Source of the DNA: Hymenopus coronatus
Lineage: Eukaryota; Arthropoda; Insecta; Mantodea; Hymenopodidae
Reading direction: 5' to 3'
Length of the DNA: 64,000 bases
Assembly (NCBI GenBank): GCA_030762935.1
Contig: CM060884.1
Location: 76,613,696 to 76,677,695 of the forward strand
In this document: piece after piece, positions 10,232 to 22,242 of the stretch
How positions within the stretch are numbered: the first letter of the stretch is position 1
Layout of the letters: each line of letters opens with the position of its first letter
The notes under the pieces: model-generated
What the model was told of the DNA's origin: nothing
The model's database searches: none
Seen by the model: only the letters and a program-made list of their open reading frames with translations
Position numbers and translations under genes: made by a program

Positions 10232-11448
10232 ATTGGATAGGAAGAGTCACACTGAAAAATGCAATGCCATAGCCGGGATTTGAACCACGGATCTCTAGCC
10301 GTGTGTAGGACAGGAGTTGGATAGGTAGAGTCAGACTGAAAAATTCAATGCCATAGCCGGGATTTGAACCACGGATCTCCCGGTCTCTAGCCGTGTGTAG
10401 GACAGGAGTTGGATAGGTAGAGTCAGGCTGAAAACTTCAATGCCATAGCCGGGATTTGAACCACGGATCTCCCGGTCTCTAGCCGTGTGTAGGACAGGAG
10501 TTGGATAGGTAGAGTCAGACTGAAAACTTCAATGCCATAGCCGGGATTTGAACCACGGATCTCCCGGTCTCTAGCCGTGTGTAGGACAGGAGTTGGATAG
10601 GTAGAGTCAGACTGAAAACTTCAATGCCATAGCTGGGATTTGAACCACGGATCTCCCGGTCTCTAGCCGTGTGTAGGACAGGAGTTGGATAGGTAGAGTG
10701 AGACTGAAAAAGTCAATGCCATAGCCGGGATTTGAACCACGGATCTCCCGGTCTCTAGCCGTGTGTAGGACAGGAGTTGGATAGGTAGAGTGAGACTGAA
10801 AAACTCAATGCCATAGCCGGGATTTGAACCACGGATCTCCCGGTCTCTAGCCGTGTGTAGGACAGGAGTTGGATAGGTAGAGTGAGACTGAAAAACTCAA
10901 TGCCATAGCCGGGATTTGAACCACGGATCTCCCGGTCTCTAGCCGTGTGTAGGACAGGAGTTGGATAGGTAGAGTCAGACTGAAACATTCAATGCCTTAG
11001 CCGGGATTTGAACCACGGATCTCCCAGTCTCTAGCCGTGTGTAGGACAGGAGTTGGATAGGTAGAGTCAGACTGAAACATTCAATGTCATAGCCGGGATT
11101 TGAACCACGGATCTCCCGGTCTCTAGCCGTGTGTAGGACAGGAGTTGGATAGGAAGAGTCAGGCTGAAAAACTCAATGTCATAGCCGGGATTTGAACCAC
11201 GGTTCTTCCGATCTCTAGCCGGTTGCTCTGCCATTGAGCTACCATGGCAACATGCCGGCATAGCATTGAATTTCTCAACTTACTCGATGGTTCCCGGTAA
11301 ACCACAAGGACATCTCTAATTATTTTGAGATGACAACCCCAATGTTTTAAGTACTTTAGTCGCAGGATTCATAGTTTAGCCAACTATTAGGGTCAACTGA
11401 ATGTTTCAGTCTGAGTCTACCTATTCAGCTCCTGTCCTACACACGACT
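10232..11448 (-). repeat. SINE-B element expanded to eleven 92-bp units
   Basis: The block GTGTGTAGGACAGGAGTTGG recurs at 10301, 10393, 10485, 10577, 10669, 10761, 10853, 10945, 11037 and 11129, exactly 92 bp apart. The first unit is about 8 bp short. On the minus strand each unit contains the B-box half of the tRNA-like head (GGTTCAAATCCC). Only the last unit (about 11190-11250) keeps the A-box half (TAGCTCAATGGCAGAG). The right end at about 11408-11446 is an inverted copy of the unit start. Open frames across the array are repeat artefacts. Confidence 0.85.
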
Positions 11449-11457
11449 TGTGTGAAA

Positions 11458-12204
11458 AACAAACTATTCTTACAAAACGTTATTCTTTTGTCGACATCAA
11501 ACTCACCGAGATAAGCATTAGCAGAACTTCCTTCTTTATAACTAGAAGTGAAATAAGGGAATAAAGTCGAAACTTTTAATACCTGTCGCTATGTGAAAAC
11601 ACTGAAATGTGCTTCTTTGTGCATGTCCAGAAGTAAAACAAAAGACCTATAAAACGAAAGAGTTTGCATATTTAAGAAAAGTTTAAGTTATTTAAAACTG
11701 AGCCCAATAACAAGGAATATCTGATAAACGTTTAACTAGAGAAGCAAATGTATATTACATATATTAAATGCTTTAACGGAAATTATATTTGCTGTAGCAA
11801 GTTTATCGCTCTTACGATTTATATAAAAGTCATTCAGAATGAAGAGATCTTCCAGTCACACATTTCATTTGTCATGAAAATATCTTAACAAAATAGTTAA
11901 AATTATTTTTTAGAAAATCAAAATTTTCGATAAAAAAAAATAAAATATGTAATGAGCACTTATTATTCAGATTTCTTGAAAATCTTCGTTTCGCATCCTT
12001 GCAAGATGCTGACCTTAAATATCAAGTTTGGAATTTAACTTACTTTCAGTTATGAGTTATGCTGTCCACAGATACGCGGAACTTTTCTAAAAATGCTTTT
12101 CATGGATTTGGGGGACCTCAAAACATGTACTTCCTGTGAAATATCGGTATTAGATTTTTGGATGCAACACAATACCTTCTATGTACTTTGTGCTAGAGAA
12201 AGTA
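11458..12204 (+). mobile_element. Family A repeat, 5'-truncated
   Basis: It begins inside the family 5' region, just after the SINE-B inverted end, and runs to GCTAGAGAAAGTAA. The CA tract is almost absent here (GTCCACAGATACGCGG near 12070), and the hairpin near 12025 has lost symmetry. Confidence 0.7.
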
Positions 12205-12249
12205 AAAAAGAATAAATAAAGTATTATGGTTTCAATTTTTTAAATTTAA

Positions 12250-13237
12250 GCGGCGCTGTGACTAAGTGGTTAGACCACTCACCTGTCACCTATATGGCCC
12301 GGGTTCAATCCCAAGCGCCTCCATGTGGTGGACGAAGCGACGTCTGGGCGGGTTACTCCGGGTCAAGTTTCCCCGCCACTCATTCCACTTATTTCTCCAT
12401 CATCACCTTTCCTATTATCCATTTCGCTTGCATTTCATACTATCCATTTCCTCGCGCTAACGCCTGGGTACGGACCAGGTTCTCCATTCTGTTGTTTCGT
12501 GCCGTTGGCTCCCCGACAGACTTCTGACCCCTAGACACCCGCTTGTAAGTCCTAGGGGAGTGTCAGTCCCACATATCATCCACTTCCTCACACTCGTGCC
12601 TGGCTACGGACCAGGTTCTCCATTCTGTTGTTTCGTGCCGTTGACTCCCCGACAGGTTTCTGTCCCCTAGACATGCGCTTGTAAGTCCTAGGGGAATGTC
12701 AGTCCAACATATCATCCACTTCCTCACACTCGTGCCTGGCTACGGGCCAGGTTCTTCATTCTGTTGTTTCGTGCCGTTGGCTCCCCGACAAGCCTCTGCC
12801 CCCTAGACATCCGCTTGTAAGTCCTAGGGAAGGGTCAGTCCAACATATCATCCACTTCCTCACACTCGTGTTTGGCTACGGGCCAGGTTCTTCATTCTGT
12901 TGTTTCGTGTCGTTGGCTCCCCGACAGGCTTTGACCCCTAGACATCCGCTTGTAAGTCCTAGGGGAGTGTAAGTCCTACATATCATCCACTTCCTCACGC
13001 TTATGTCTGGCTATGGACCAGGTTCTCCATTTTGTTGGTTCCCCGACAGGCGTCTGACCCCTAGACAACCGCTTGTAAGTCCTAGGGGAGTGTCAGTCCT
13101 ACATATTATCCACTTTCTCACGCTTATGCCTGGCTACGGGCCAGGTTCTCCATTCTGTGGTTTCGTGCCGTTGGCTACCCGACAGACTTCTGACCTCTAG
13201 ACATCTGCTAATAAGTCCTAGGGGAGTATCAGTCCTT
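12250..13237 (+). repeat. SINE S2 with six ~136-bp tail units
   Basis: The head (12251-12345) has a tRNA-like A-box (GTGACTAAGTGGTTAGAC) and B-box (GGGTTCAATCCC), then a GTGGACGAAGCGACG body. The tail contains six tandem units marked by GCTTGTAAGTCC at 12541, 12677, 12813, 12948, 13071 and 13206. Spacing is 136 bp except for one unit shortened to 123 bp. Relatives are at 42929 (one unit) and 57569 (ten units). Confidence 0.8.
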
Positions 13238-13793
13238 AAAGGAGAGTAGGCAAAGTGGACTATGAAACGAAACGAGTTTTTCATAAATTTTCACCCAAGA
13301 GCACAGAGTCATCACCTGAAATAAATAGAACTTTAAAAATTCGGCATTAAAACGATGGAACGTAAATAATATTACATTTGCCACCGTGCAAAGTTAAATC
13401 AGTATATTATAATATAGTCGTTTTTATTTAAAATAGAAAGCAGAATGAGTATGAATATTTTATGGAATAATTCAGTTTCATAGAATCAATATAAAATATA
13501 GCGTATATAAGCTAGTAAGTTAGGTTGGAGCTTGTAAGAGCGATAAATACAGAGAAGAACCCGAACTTTGAGCGCCAAACTGCAATAGCACCGTAAAGTT
13601 TAAAATCCGTCTCTTGTATAAGTTTGTAACTGTACCAGGCTTACCTTTTCATTGTTTATGTTTAAATGGGACAAAGACTCAGGAGCCGTTATGTCCCTGC
13701 ACCTGCGACCTGCCAATAACACTGTGCTGCAAATGTTTGCAAAAATTAGTTACTCTCGGAATTCAGAAAATATGCACAAAATAGAAAAAAAAA
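13238..13793. other. AT-rich spacer
   Basis: About 555 bp without a recognised gene or repeat. It includes an A-run just before the following family-A copy. Confidence 0.4.
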
Positions 13794-14652
13794 TCTGATG
13801 TGTTTCATTCACATTAATTTCTCTACATCTCTGCAACAAATTATTGTTAAAAAGGTTTTGCTCCTATTTGCTTCATTTTAAGTGAAAAAAATAGCAGAAA
13901 TTGCATTTATTACTTGCTTCCTTGCAAGCACAAGCAAAATAAGGGAGTATCGTAGGTTAAAGTGATAGTCAAAAGCTGGTTGCCATGTGACTGAAGTTCC
14001 TTTGTTTGTATGGAGAGGAGTTGACAAATTCCTGTGTGACAAAAGTATAAGTTTTTCAAGGCTGAGACCAATAACAAGGAATATCTGAAAAACGATCAAC
14101 ACCACGAAAAAGTGTGTATTAACATAAATTGTGTGTTTTATCGTGATCTACAGTTTTGTGTAATACATTTTTGTCTATCTCTTACGGTTTATCGGTTATG
14201 CAAAATTCAATAAAAATCATCCAGAATAAAGAAGTCTTTAGAGGCTATTCTCAGAAAATTCAAGATCCACATTTTATTCGGCATGTAAATACCTTAAATA
14301 TAAAGAGATTTCAATTAAAATCGTTAAAGCCATTTTGGAGCAAATCAAAATTTTCGAAATATTTTCCATGTAAAGTGTAGTTTGGGTTGGAATTTTCCTG
14401 AAAATCTTCGGGTCGCATCCTTAGAAGATACCGAAATAAAATTATCAAGTTTAGTATTTAATGGTCCTTTCATTTTTGAGCTATGCTGCCCACACACATA
14501 TACTCACATACATACACATTTTTTCCAAAAATCCTTTTTTTTTTATTACGGTGGTCGCAAAACATGTATTTCCAGTGAAATTTTGGTATTGAATTTCTGG
14601 GTGTATTGCAATAACTTCTCAATATATTATGTACATAGTAGAACAAGCAAAA
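13794..14652 (+). mobile_element. Family A repeat, near full length
   Basis: It starts TCTGATGTGTTTC after a long A-run and carries all conserved blocks, including an interrupted CA tract near 14490-14518. Its 3' terminus is eroded (GTACATAGTAGAACAAGC). Confidence 0.8.
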
Positions 14653-14787
14653 ATGGAGCAGACCTGTCGAGGTTTGAGAGAAATACTTGAAATCAAAGCA
14701 AGTTAAAATAAATCAACAAAATAAGGAAACAGAATTCCTTAATTAGTAAAGTAACTTCACACAAAGATGAAATAATACAAAAAGAAA

Positions 14788-15629
14788 TCTAATGCGTTAC
14801 ATTCATATGACTTTCTCTACATCTCTGAGACAAATTACTGTTAAAAAGCTTAGTCTCCAATGCATTTTATGCTAGTCGAGATAAGCGTTAGCTCCTTGAA
14901 AGTGGAAGAGAAATAAGGGAATACACCGTTTCTCTGCATTTCCAGGAGTTGACGAATTCCCTAACGAGAAAATTATAAGTTTCTTAAAAATGAAACTAAT
15001 AACAGGCAGTATCACAAAAATAACCAACTTAACAAAATAAATTGTGTGTTTTAACGAGGTTTCCATTTTTGTGTAGTAAGTTTCTTGTCTATATTTTACA
15101 ATTAACTGCTTCTGCAACATTCAGCAAAATTCATTCCGAATAATTTAACATACACATTTTATTTCCCTTTAACATACCTTTAATATACGGCATGTTAGTC
15201 AAAATCGTTATAGCCATTTTTGAGAAAATCACAATTTTTAAACATTTTTCCGTGTAAACAGCAGCTTTGAGTGAGGATATTTTCCTCAAAATCTTTGTGT
15301 TGCATTCTTTGGACAAGTTTAGCATTTTACCGACTTTTCGTTTTTGAGTTATCGTGTTCACGGATACACTTGCACACGGACACACTGACACATGGACACA
15401 CTGACACACGGAGACATGGACACACGGACACATGGACTCACGGACACACTGACACACAGACACACGGACACACTGACACACTAACACACGCATGGATCTT
15501 TCTCCTAAATATGCTTCTTTTTAAATACAGGATATTCTAAAACGTGTATTTCACCTGAAATTTTGGTATCTAATTTTATGGTGCACTGCAATACCTTCTC
15601 TATCTACGTACCATGCAGAGAACGTAAAA
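14788..15629 (+). mobile_element. Family A repeat with ACACGGAC minisatellite
   Basis: It starts TCTAATGCGTTAC and ends CATGCAGAGAACGTAA. In place of a simple CA run, 15361-15490 holds a degenerate 8-10-base repeat (GACACACxGACACAxGGAC) of about 130 bp, an expanded form of the family's internal tract. Frames on both strands across it are low-complexity artefacts. Confidence 0.8.
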
Positions 15630-15655
15630 TAATAAAGGATCCTCGTTTTCATTTT

Positions 15656-16298
15656 GACTTTCTCACATGCACATCGTGTATAGAGAAGGTATTCTCCACC
15701 CAAAAATTCGATACCGAGATTTCACCGGAAATATAGGATTTAGGGTCCCCTGTATCAAAAAATAATTTTCAGAAAAAGGTGCGTGTGTATTTGTGTGCGT
15801 GTGTATTTGTGTGTGTGTGTATGTGTGTGTACTTGTGTCAGAGAACACAATAAGGTCGATAAAATACCAAGCTTGGCATTTAAGTTTAATATCTTCCACA
15901 GATACGACATAAAGATCTTCAAGAAAACTCCCCCACCCCAAACTACACTTCACATGTAACTTTTTTCAAAAATGTTAATATTCTCAGAAAAAGCTATATC
16001 GATTTTAATTAAATATATATAATAAATATATACAATAAATAAATATCATATGCTAAAGATATTTACCTGATAAACAAATTGTATTTCTTGAATTTTCTGG
16101 GATTAGTCTCTGCAGACTACTTTATTCTGGATGAATTTCACGGAATTTTGTATTACTGCTAAACCGCAGGGGATGGACAAAGACTTACCTCACAAAATGT
16201 GTAGAGCACGCTAAAACACGCAATTTATGTTATATACATTTGTTTAATGGATTTGATCTTTAGGCGATATTCCTTGTTTTTGGTTTCAGCTTTAAAAG
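15656..16298 (-). mobile_element. Family A repeat, truncated at its TCTGATG end
   Basis: The minus-strand copy starts ACTTTCTCACATGC and has a GT-rich tract at 15780-15835. It breaks off in the TTGGTTTCAGCTTTAAAAG block exactly where the next, plus-strand copy starts, so the two copies face away from each other. Confidence 0.8.
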
Positions 16299-16299
16299 A

Positions 16300-17165
16300 T
16301 CTGATGTGATCCATTCACATGACTTTCTCTACATCTCTGCAACAAATTATTATTAAAAAGCTTCATGTTAATCGAGAAATAACTATCAGAAATAGTCTTA
16401 TTACTTCTTTCCTTGTAAGCAGAAGCGAAATAAGGGAGTAATATAGGTTAAAGTGATAGTCAAAAGCTGGTTGCTATGTGACTGAAGTTCCTTTGCTTGT
16501 ATGTATGGACAGGAGTTGACAAATTTCTGTATGAGAAAAGTGTAAGTTTTTTAAAGGTGAAAGCAAAAACAAGGAATATTTAAGAAATATCAACCCCACG
16601 GAAAAAATGTATAAAACATAAATTGTGTGTTTTAACGTGCCCTACATTTTTGTGAGGTAACTTTTTATGCATGTCTTATGGTTTAACAATTATGCAAAAT
16701 TCCGTAAAATTCATCCAGAATAAAGTAGTCCTCAGAGTCTTTTCCCAGAAAATTTAAGTTATACATTTTATTTGTCAGATAAATATCTTTAATATACGAG
16801 ATTTTGATCAACATTCTTAGACATTTTTGAGAAAATTAAAATGTTTGAATTTTTTTCCATGTAAAGGGTAGTTTGAGGTGGGGGGATTATTCTCAAAATC
16901 TTCGTGTCGCATCCCTGGAAGATACCAAACTTAAATACCAAGTTTGATATTTTACAGACTTTTCGTTTTTGAGCTATCGTGTTCACACACACACACACAC
17001 ACACACACACTTGGACCTATTTATGAAAATGTTTTGTTTTTTTTTTGTTTTTTTTTTTGTTACAGGGGACCCTAAAACATATATTTTCAGTGAAACCTCG
17101 TTATTGAATTTCTGGGTGCATTTCAACACCTTCTCTGTGTCCTATATACACAGACGTAAAGAGTC
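16300..17165 (+). mobile_element. Family A repeat, near full length
   Basis: It starts TCTGATGTGATCC immediately after the preceding copy. It contains a pure CA tract (16983-17010) and a T-rich stretch at 17038-17060. The 3' hairpin is degenerate (CACAGACGTAAAGAG). Confidence 0.8.
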
Positions 17166-17586
17166 TACTAATGTATGCTATAGAGAAATGTTGATATTTA
17201 AGTTCATCATGTTCCAGGGAGGCAGCTCAAGCATTTTCGGCAAATCCCGGCACCCAAGCCAGCATTATCTTTGGAAACTTTACATTAAAGTACCGCTAAG
17301 ATATTTCCAGGTAAAATAAAGCTCGTGGGTATCAGCATTGCAACAGAAAAGTAATATTGTGCCAGTGAATAGTAATGTTTCGTTGTGGATACCCTGAAGT
17401 AAACAAATATGGGATGATTAAGGTAATTTTTATTGATTTTTGTGTCCGTTAGATAGTGCACACCGTGAAATGAAACACAAGCCATGCTAATCGTGTTAAC
17501 CCCGACAAACAAAACGGGCACTCACTATGTTCATAAAAGTTGTTTTAGCCATTCGTTAGTCATGTACAGTATATTAGTAAGTTTTT
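17166..17586. other. Unassigned spacer
   Basis: About 420 bp between family-A copies. It contains no recognised gene. Confidence 0.4.
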
Positions 17587-18401
17587 ACTTTCTCTACACG
17601 TATTATGTACACAGTGTATAGATAAGATATTGTATTGCACCCGAAAAGTCGATACCGAGATTTCACCGGAAATAATATTTTAGGGTTTCCTTTATCCAAA
17701 AAAAAAAAGTATTTTTAGAAAAAGCGCTGTGTGTTTCTGTGTATCTGTGAACTCGATAACCAAAAATGAAAAGTGGAAAAATACCAAACTTGGTATTTAC
17801 GTTTAGTATCTTCCACGGTTGCGACAAGAAGATTTTGAGAAAAATCTGCCATATCACACTACCCTTTACATAGAACTTTTTTTTTGAAATTTTGGATTTT
17901 CTGATAAATGGATTTAACGATTTTTATTAAAATCTCTTTTATTTAAAATATTTGTATGAAAAATAAAATGTATATGTTGAATTTTCTGGGAATAGCCTCT
18001 GAAGATTACTTTATTCTGGAGGAATTTGACAGAATTTTGCATAAACGATAAACCGTAAGAGAAAGACAAAAGCTAACTTAACAGAACATGTAGAGCTCGT
18101 TAAAATATACAATTTATATTATATGTTTTGTTTTTTTATGGATTTCAGCGTTTTTAGATATTCCTTGTAATTGTTTTCAGCTTTAAAAAAGGTATACTTT
18201 TTTCATATGGAAATTTGTGAACTCCTGTCCATACAAACAAAGGAACTTCAGTCACATAGCAACCAGGTTTTGACTTTCTATGTTACTCCGTTATTTTTGC
18301 TACTTTTTCTCCATTAGCATGGAGTAAATAGAAGAACAGGATTTTATCAATAATTTGTTGTAGAGATGTCGAGAAAGTCATGCGAATGGATCACATCTGA
18401 T
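17587..18401 (-). mobile_element. Family A repeat, full length
   Basis: The copy is about 815 bp. It starts ACTTTCTCTACACGTATT and ends GAATGGATCACATCTGA followed by a T-run. Both termini are intact, which makes it useful for defining the family borders. The CA tract is reduced to a few bases (17728-17750). Confidence 0.85.
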
Positions 18402-18602
18402 TTTTTTCCCGTAAAATCTTCAACGCATTACAAAACAAGTATGCAAAAAGCTTTGAAACACCTTGAGACAATATATGTCGTTCATGGAATTAAAATTTGT
18501 CTGTGTACATATATATGGGGGATATAAATTACATTAAGAATGGACAAATATGCATTTGAAATAGCCTGGGAAAAATATTGTAAAACACGTTGAAAAATGT
18601 AA

Positions 18603-18730
18603 AGACGGATTTTACTAAGGTGTGAATGTGCCCATGTACAAGGGTTGGCAAGTCTCCCAGGTAGACATGTACCATCACTGGAGGGACTCGAACCGAAGGG
18701 GGATGGAAGCTTCATTGCCCGATAGTGGGC
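18603..18730 (-). repeat. tRNA-like repeat (type S6)
   Basis: The minus strand carries a B-box-like CGGTTCGAGTCCC next to CATCCCCCTTC. A similar CGAAGGGGG-containing block occurs at 29883-30010. Probably a tRNA-derived SINE head. The A-box is unclear. Confidence 0.4.
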
Positions 18731-18748
18731 ATGACAAACTAATAGCGA

Positions 18749-18962
18749 ATGCCTCCGTGGTCGAGTGGTCAGCGAGCTGACTTCTCACCCGGAAGTCCCG
18801 GGTCCTGGGGCGGGGAATTTTTCTTTAGCCAGAATACCCCTACAGTGTGTGTGTGTGCTTGAGGAAAATAAAATGATTTAAACCTACTGGCAGCGAGTTG
18901 TTTCAAGTGCAAAGCCCCCGATATGACCTTAGATGTTAAATGATACAATAAAAAAAAAACAA
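18749..18962 (+). mobile_element. SINE S5 with A-tail
   Basis: The head has an A-box-like CGTGGTCGAGTGGTCAGCG and a B-box remnant (CCCGGGTCCTG). The body contains a short GT run, GGCAGCGAGTTGTTTCAAG and GATATGACCTTAGATG, ending in an A-run. A second copy is at 23158-23360. Confidence 0.7.
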
Positions 18963-19325
18963 TGGTCCTTCTATTGGTCGAAAGAAGCGACCTCACTTGC
19001 TATGGGAGACGTGATGAGTTCAGATGTGTTATTACCATTTCTGGTAATGTTTATCTTGAAGTAGATAGAAGACTAGCCCTTGCGGAATAGTTAGAAAAAC
19101 GTTGTCCCCTTTCAGGTCTATGAAAAGATTTCATCCCTTAAGTGTGATGTAAGAAGGTCTGGAAAACAACTATTTGTGTCTTCCATGTTGATTAGGTGAA
19201 AGTTACAGGTTTCAGATCCAATGATTAGGGAGGATGTGTCAACATGTCCGTCAGTTTTCACATTGCCAAAGCATCTTTCTCCTGGTAAAACATTATTCTT
19301 TTCTTTTGAAATCCAGGTCTGTGAA
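18963..19325. other. Unassigned spacer
   Basis: About 360 bp. The first 25 bases (AATGGTCCTTCTATTGG) resemble the sequence just after the other S5 copy at 23360, so they may belong to the S5 unit or its older host. Otherwise unassigned. Confidence 0.4.
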
Positions 19326-19595
19326 GTAAAGGGTAGTTGGGGTTTGGGGATTTTCTTGAAAATCTTCGTGTCGCATCCTTGCAAAATACCAAACTTAAAT
19401 ACCAAGTTTGGTATTTAAGGTCTTTTCGTTTTTGAGCTATGCTGTCCACAGACACACACACGCACGGACCTTTTTCTTAAACTGCTTTTTTAGGATTCAG
19501 GGGCATCCAAAACATATATTTCCAGTGAAATCTCGTTATCGAGTTTTTGGGTGCAATACAATACCTTCTCTATACATAGTGCGTGTAGAGAAAAT
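19326..19595 (+). mobile_element. Family A repeat, 3' third only
   Basis: It runs from AAAGGGTAGTTGG through the palindrome AAATACCAAGTTTGGTATTT (19398-19418), a short CA tract, and the 3' end GCGTGTAGAGAAAATAA. Its terminal A-rich bases run into the first unit of the adjacent 77-bp satellite. Confidence 0.75.
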
Positions 19596-21602
19596 AAAAA
19601 AGGTGCAAGCATAGTAAGAGACTGATGAGTATAACATCTTCCTTATTAACTTAAACTCAACAGATCCCAAATAAAAAAGGTGTAAACATAGCAACAGACT
19701 GATGGGTATAACATCTTCCTTATTAACTTAAAGTCAACAGATCCCAAATAAAAAAGGTGTAAGCATAGCAAGAGACTAATGAGTATAACATCTTCCTTAT
19801 TAACTTAAAGTCAACAGATCCCAAATAAAAAAGGTGTAAGCATAGCAAGAGACTGATGAGTATAACATCTTCCTTATTAACTTAAAGTCAACAGATCCCA
19901 AATAAAAAAGACGCAAGCATAGCAAGAGACTGATGAGTATAACATCTTCCTTATTAACTTAAAGTCAACAGATCCCAAATAAAAAAGGTGTAAACATAGC
20001 AACAGACTGATGAGTATAACATCTTCCTTATTAACTTAAAGTCAACAGATCCCAAATAAAAAAGACGCAAGCATAGCAAGAGACTGATGAGTATAACATC
20101 TTCCTTATTAACTTAAAGTCAACAGATCCCAAATAAAAAAGGTGCAAGCATAGCAAGAGACTGATGAGTATAACATCTTCCTTATTAACTTAAAGTCAAC
20201 AGATCCCAAATAAAAAAGACGCAAGCATAGCAAGAGACTGATGAGTATAACATCTTCCTTATTAACTTAAAGTCAACAGATCCCAAATAAAAAAGACGCA
20301 AGCATAGCAAGAGACTGATGAGTATAACATCTTCCTTATTAACTTAAAGTCAACAGATCCCAAATAATAAAGGTGCAAGCATAGCAAGAGACTGATGAGT
20401 ATAACATCTTCCTTATTAACTTAAAGTCAACAGATCCCAAATAAAAAAGACGCAAGCATAGCAAGAGACTGATGAGTATAACATCTTCCTTATTAACTTA
20501 AAGTCAACAGATCCCAAATAAAAAAGACGCAAGCATAGCAACAGACTGATGAGTATAACATCTTTCTTATTAACTTAAAGTCAACAGATCCCAAATAAAA
20601 AAGGTGTAAACATAGCAACAGACTGATGAGTATAACATCTTCCTTATTAACTTAAAGTCAACAGATCCCAAATAAAAAAGGTGTAAGCATAGCAAGAGAC
20701 TAATGAGTATAACATCTTCCTTATTAACTTAAAGTCAACAGATCCCAAATAAAAAAGGTGTAAGCATAGCAAGAGACTAATGAGTATAACATCTTCCTTA
20801 TTAACTTAAAGTCAACAGATCCCAAATAAAAAAGGTGTAAGCATAGCAAGAGACTGATGAGTATAACATCTTCCTTATTAACTTAAAGTCAACAGATCCC
20901 AAATAAAAAAGACGCAAGCATAGCAAGAGACTGATGAGTATAACATCTTCCTTATTAACTTAAAGTCAACAGATTTCAAATAAAAAAGACGCAAGCATAG
21001 CAAGAGACTGATGAGTATAACATCTTCCTTATTAACTTAAAGTCAACAGATTTCAAATAAAAAAGACGCAAGCATAGCAAGACACTGATGAGCATAACAT
21101 CTTCCTTATTAACTTAAAGTCAACAGATCCCAAATAAAAAAGGTGTAAGCATAGCAAGAGACTAATGAGTATAACATCTTCCTTATTAACTTAAAGTCAA
21201 CAGATCCCAAATAAAAAAGGTGTAAGCATAGCAAGAGACTAATGAGTATAACATCTTCCTTATTAACTTAAAGTCAACAGATCCCAAATAAAAAAGGTGT
21301 AAGCATAGCAAGAGACTGATGAGTATAACATCTTCCTTATTAACTTAAAGTCAACAGATCCCAAATAAAAAAGACGCAAGCATAGCAAGAGACTGATGAG
21401 TATAACATCTTCCTTATTAACTTAAAGTCAACAGATTTCAAATAAAAAAGACGCAAGCATAGCAAGAGACTGATGAGTATAACATCTTCCTTATTAACTT
21501 AAAGTCAACAGATCCCAAATAAAAAAGGTGCAAACATAGCAACAGACTGATGAGTATAATATCTTCCTTATTAACTTAAAGTCAACAGATCCCAAATAAA
21601 CG
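19596..21602. repeat. 77-bp satellite array, about 26 units
   Basis: CAGATCCC recurs every 77 bp (for example 19661, 19738, 19815). Units differ at a few diagnostic sites (GGTGTAAGC, GACGCAAGC, GGTGCAAGC, GGTGTAAAC; GACTGATG or GACTAATG). The unit-type order from about 20680 repeats from about 21140, giving a higher-order period near 462 bp (six units). The array is AT-rich and has no coding potential. Confidence 0.9.
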
Positions 21603-21811
21603 TAATAGTAGGATACATAAAGAAACAGCCTCTCAATATAATCTTCAAATGTGAAGCTCTGGGCAGGAGAAAGTGTGCGCTTACTTAACCCACAACATCA
21701 TTATTATGGCAGTCTGTTACCATCAACAGTTGAGAATGAAAGGTAATTCGACGTGGGCATCAAAATTAAAGAAAGGTTTTAAACCATTGGGAAGGGTTAT
21801 ATTTCGATGAA

Positions 21812-22072
21812 ATGAAATGGCCTGTTATTTATGGACGCTCTTTAACTGCTTTGGTTCACAGCGTCCCATTCTATATTGGGCGTGAAAGACCGCTTAATTT
21901 TGCTCAGAGACCTCTCTTATCAGGCTTGAGGTTCTTTTACGTGCCGTAAATCTACGACACGGGACCCACACCTTTACTTCCCTTCCGAAGGAAGCCAGTC
22001 CTCCGCCGGGTTTGAACCCGTGACCTTGGGTATTTGAAGCGAGCATGGTAACCATTACACCACGGAGGGCGA
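21812..22072 (-). mobile_element. SINE S3
   Basis: On the minus strand the head (22000-22072) carries GTGGTGTAATGGTTACC and GGGTTCAAACCC. The body matches the copy at 6598-6888, including CCTTCCGAAGG and CGCCCAATATAGAATGGGACGC. A short (TA)n run follows at 22073-22087. Confidence 0.75.
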
Positions 22073-22242
22073 CATATATATATATATCGATGGCGGGGCA
22101 GGCAAACAGATGGACTATTTGAACAAACATTAAAAAAATGTCTCTGTGATGTTGACAGACAGCAAACAATTGCACAATGCATGAAGAAGGTTTCATTAGA
22201 AGTACAGTCTGGGCTAGAAACGGAGAGGGTATGGAGCAATAC

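Noticed and set aside
10232..11448. CRISPR-like array
   Set aside because: The 92-bp units are contiguous with no unique spacers, contain SINE sequence, and the setting is eukaryotic.
12258..12534. Overlapping plus-strand frames of 64-89 codons
   Set aside because: They lie in the head and tail of an S2 SINE.
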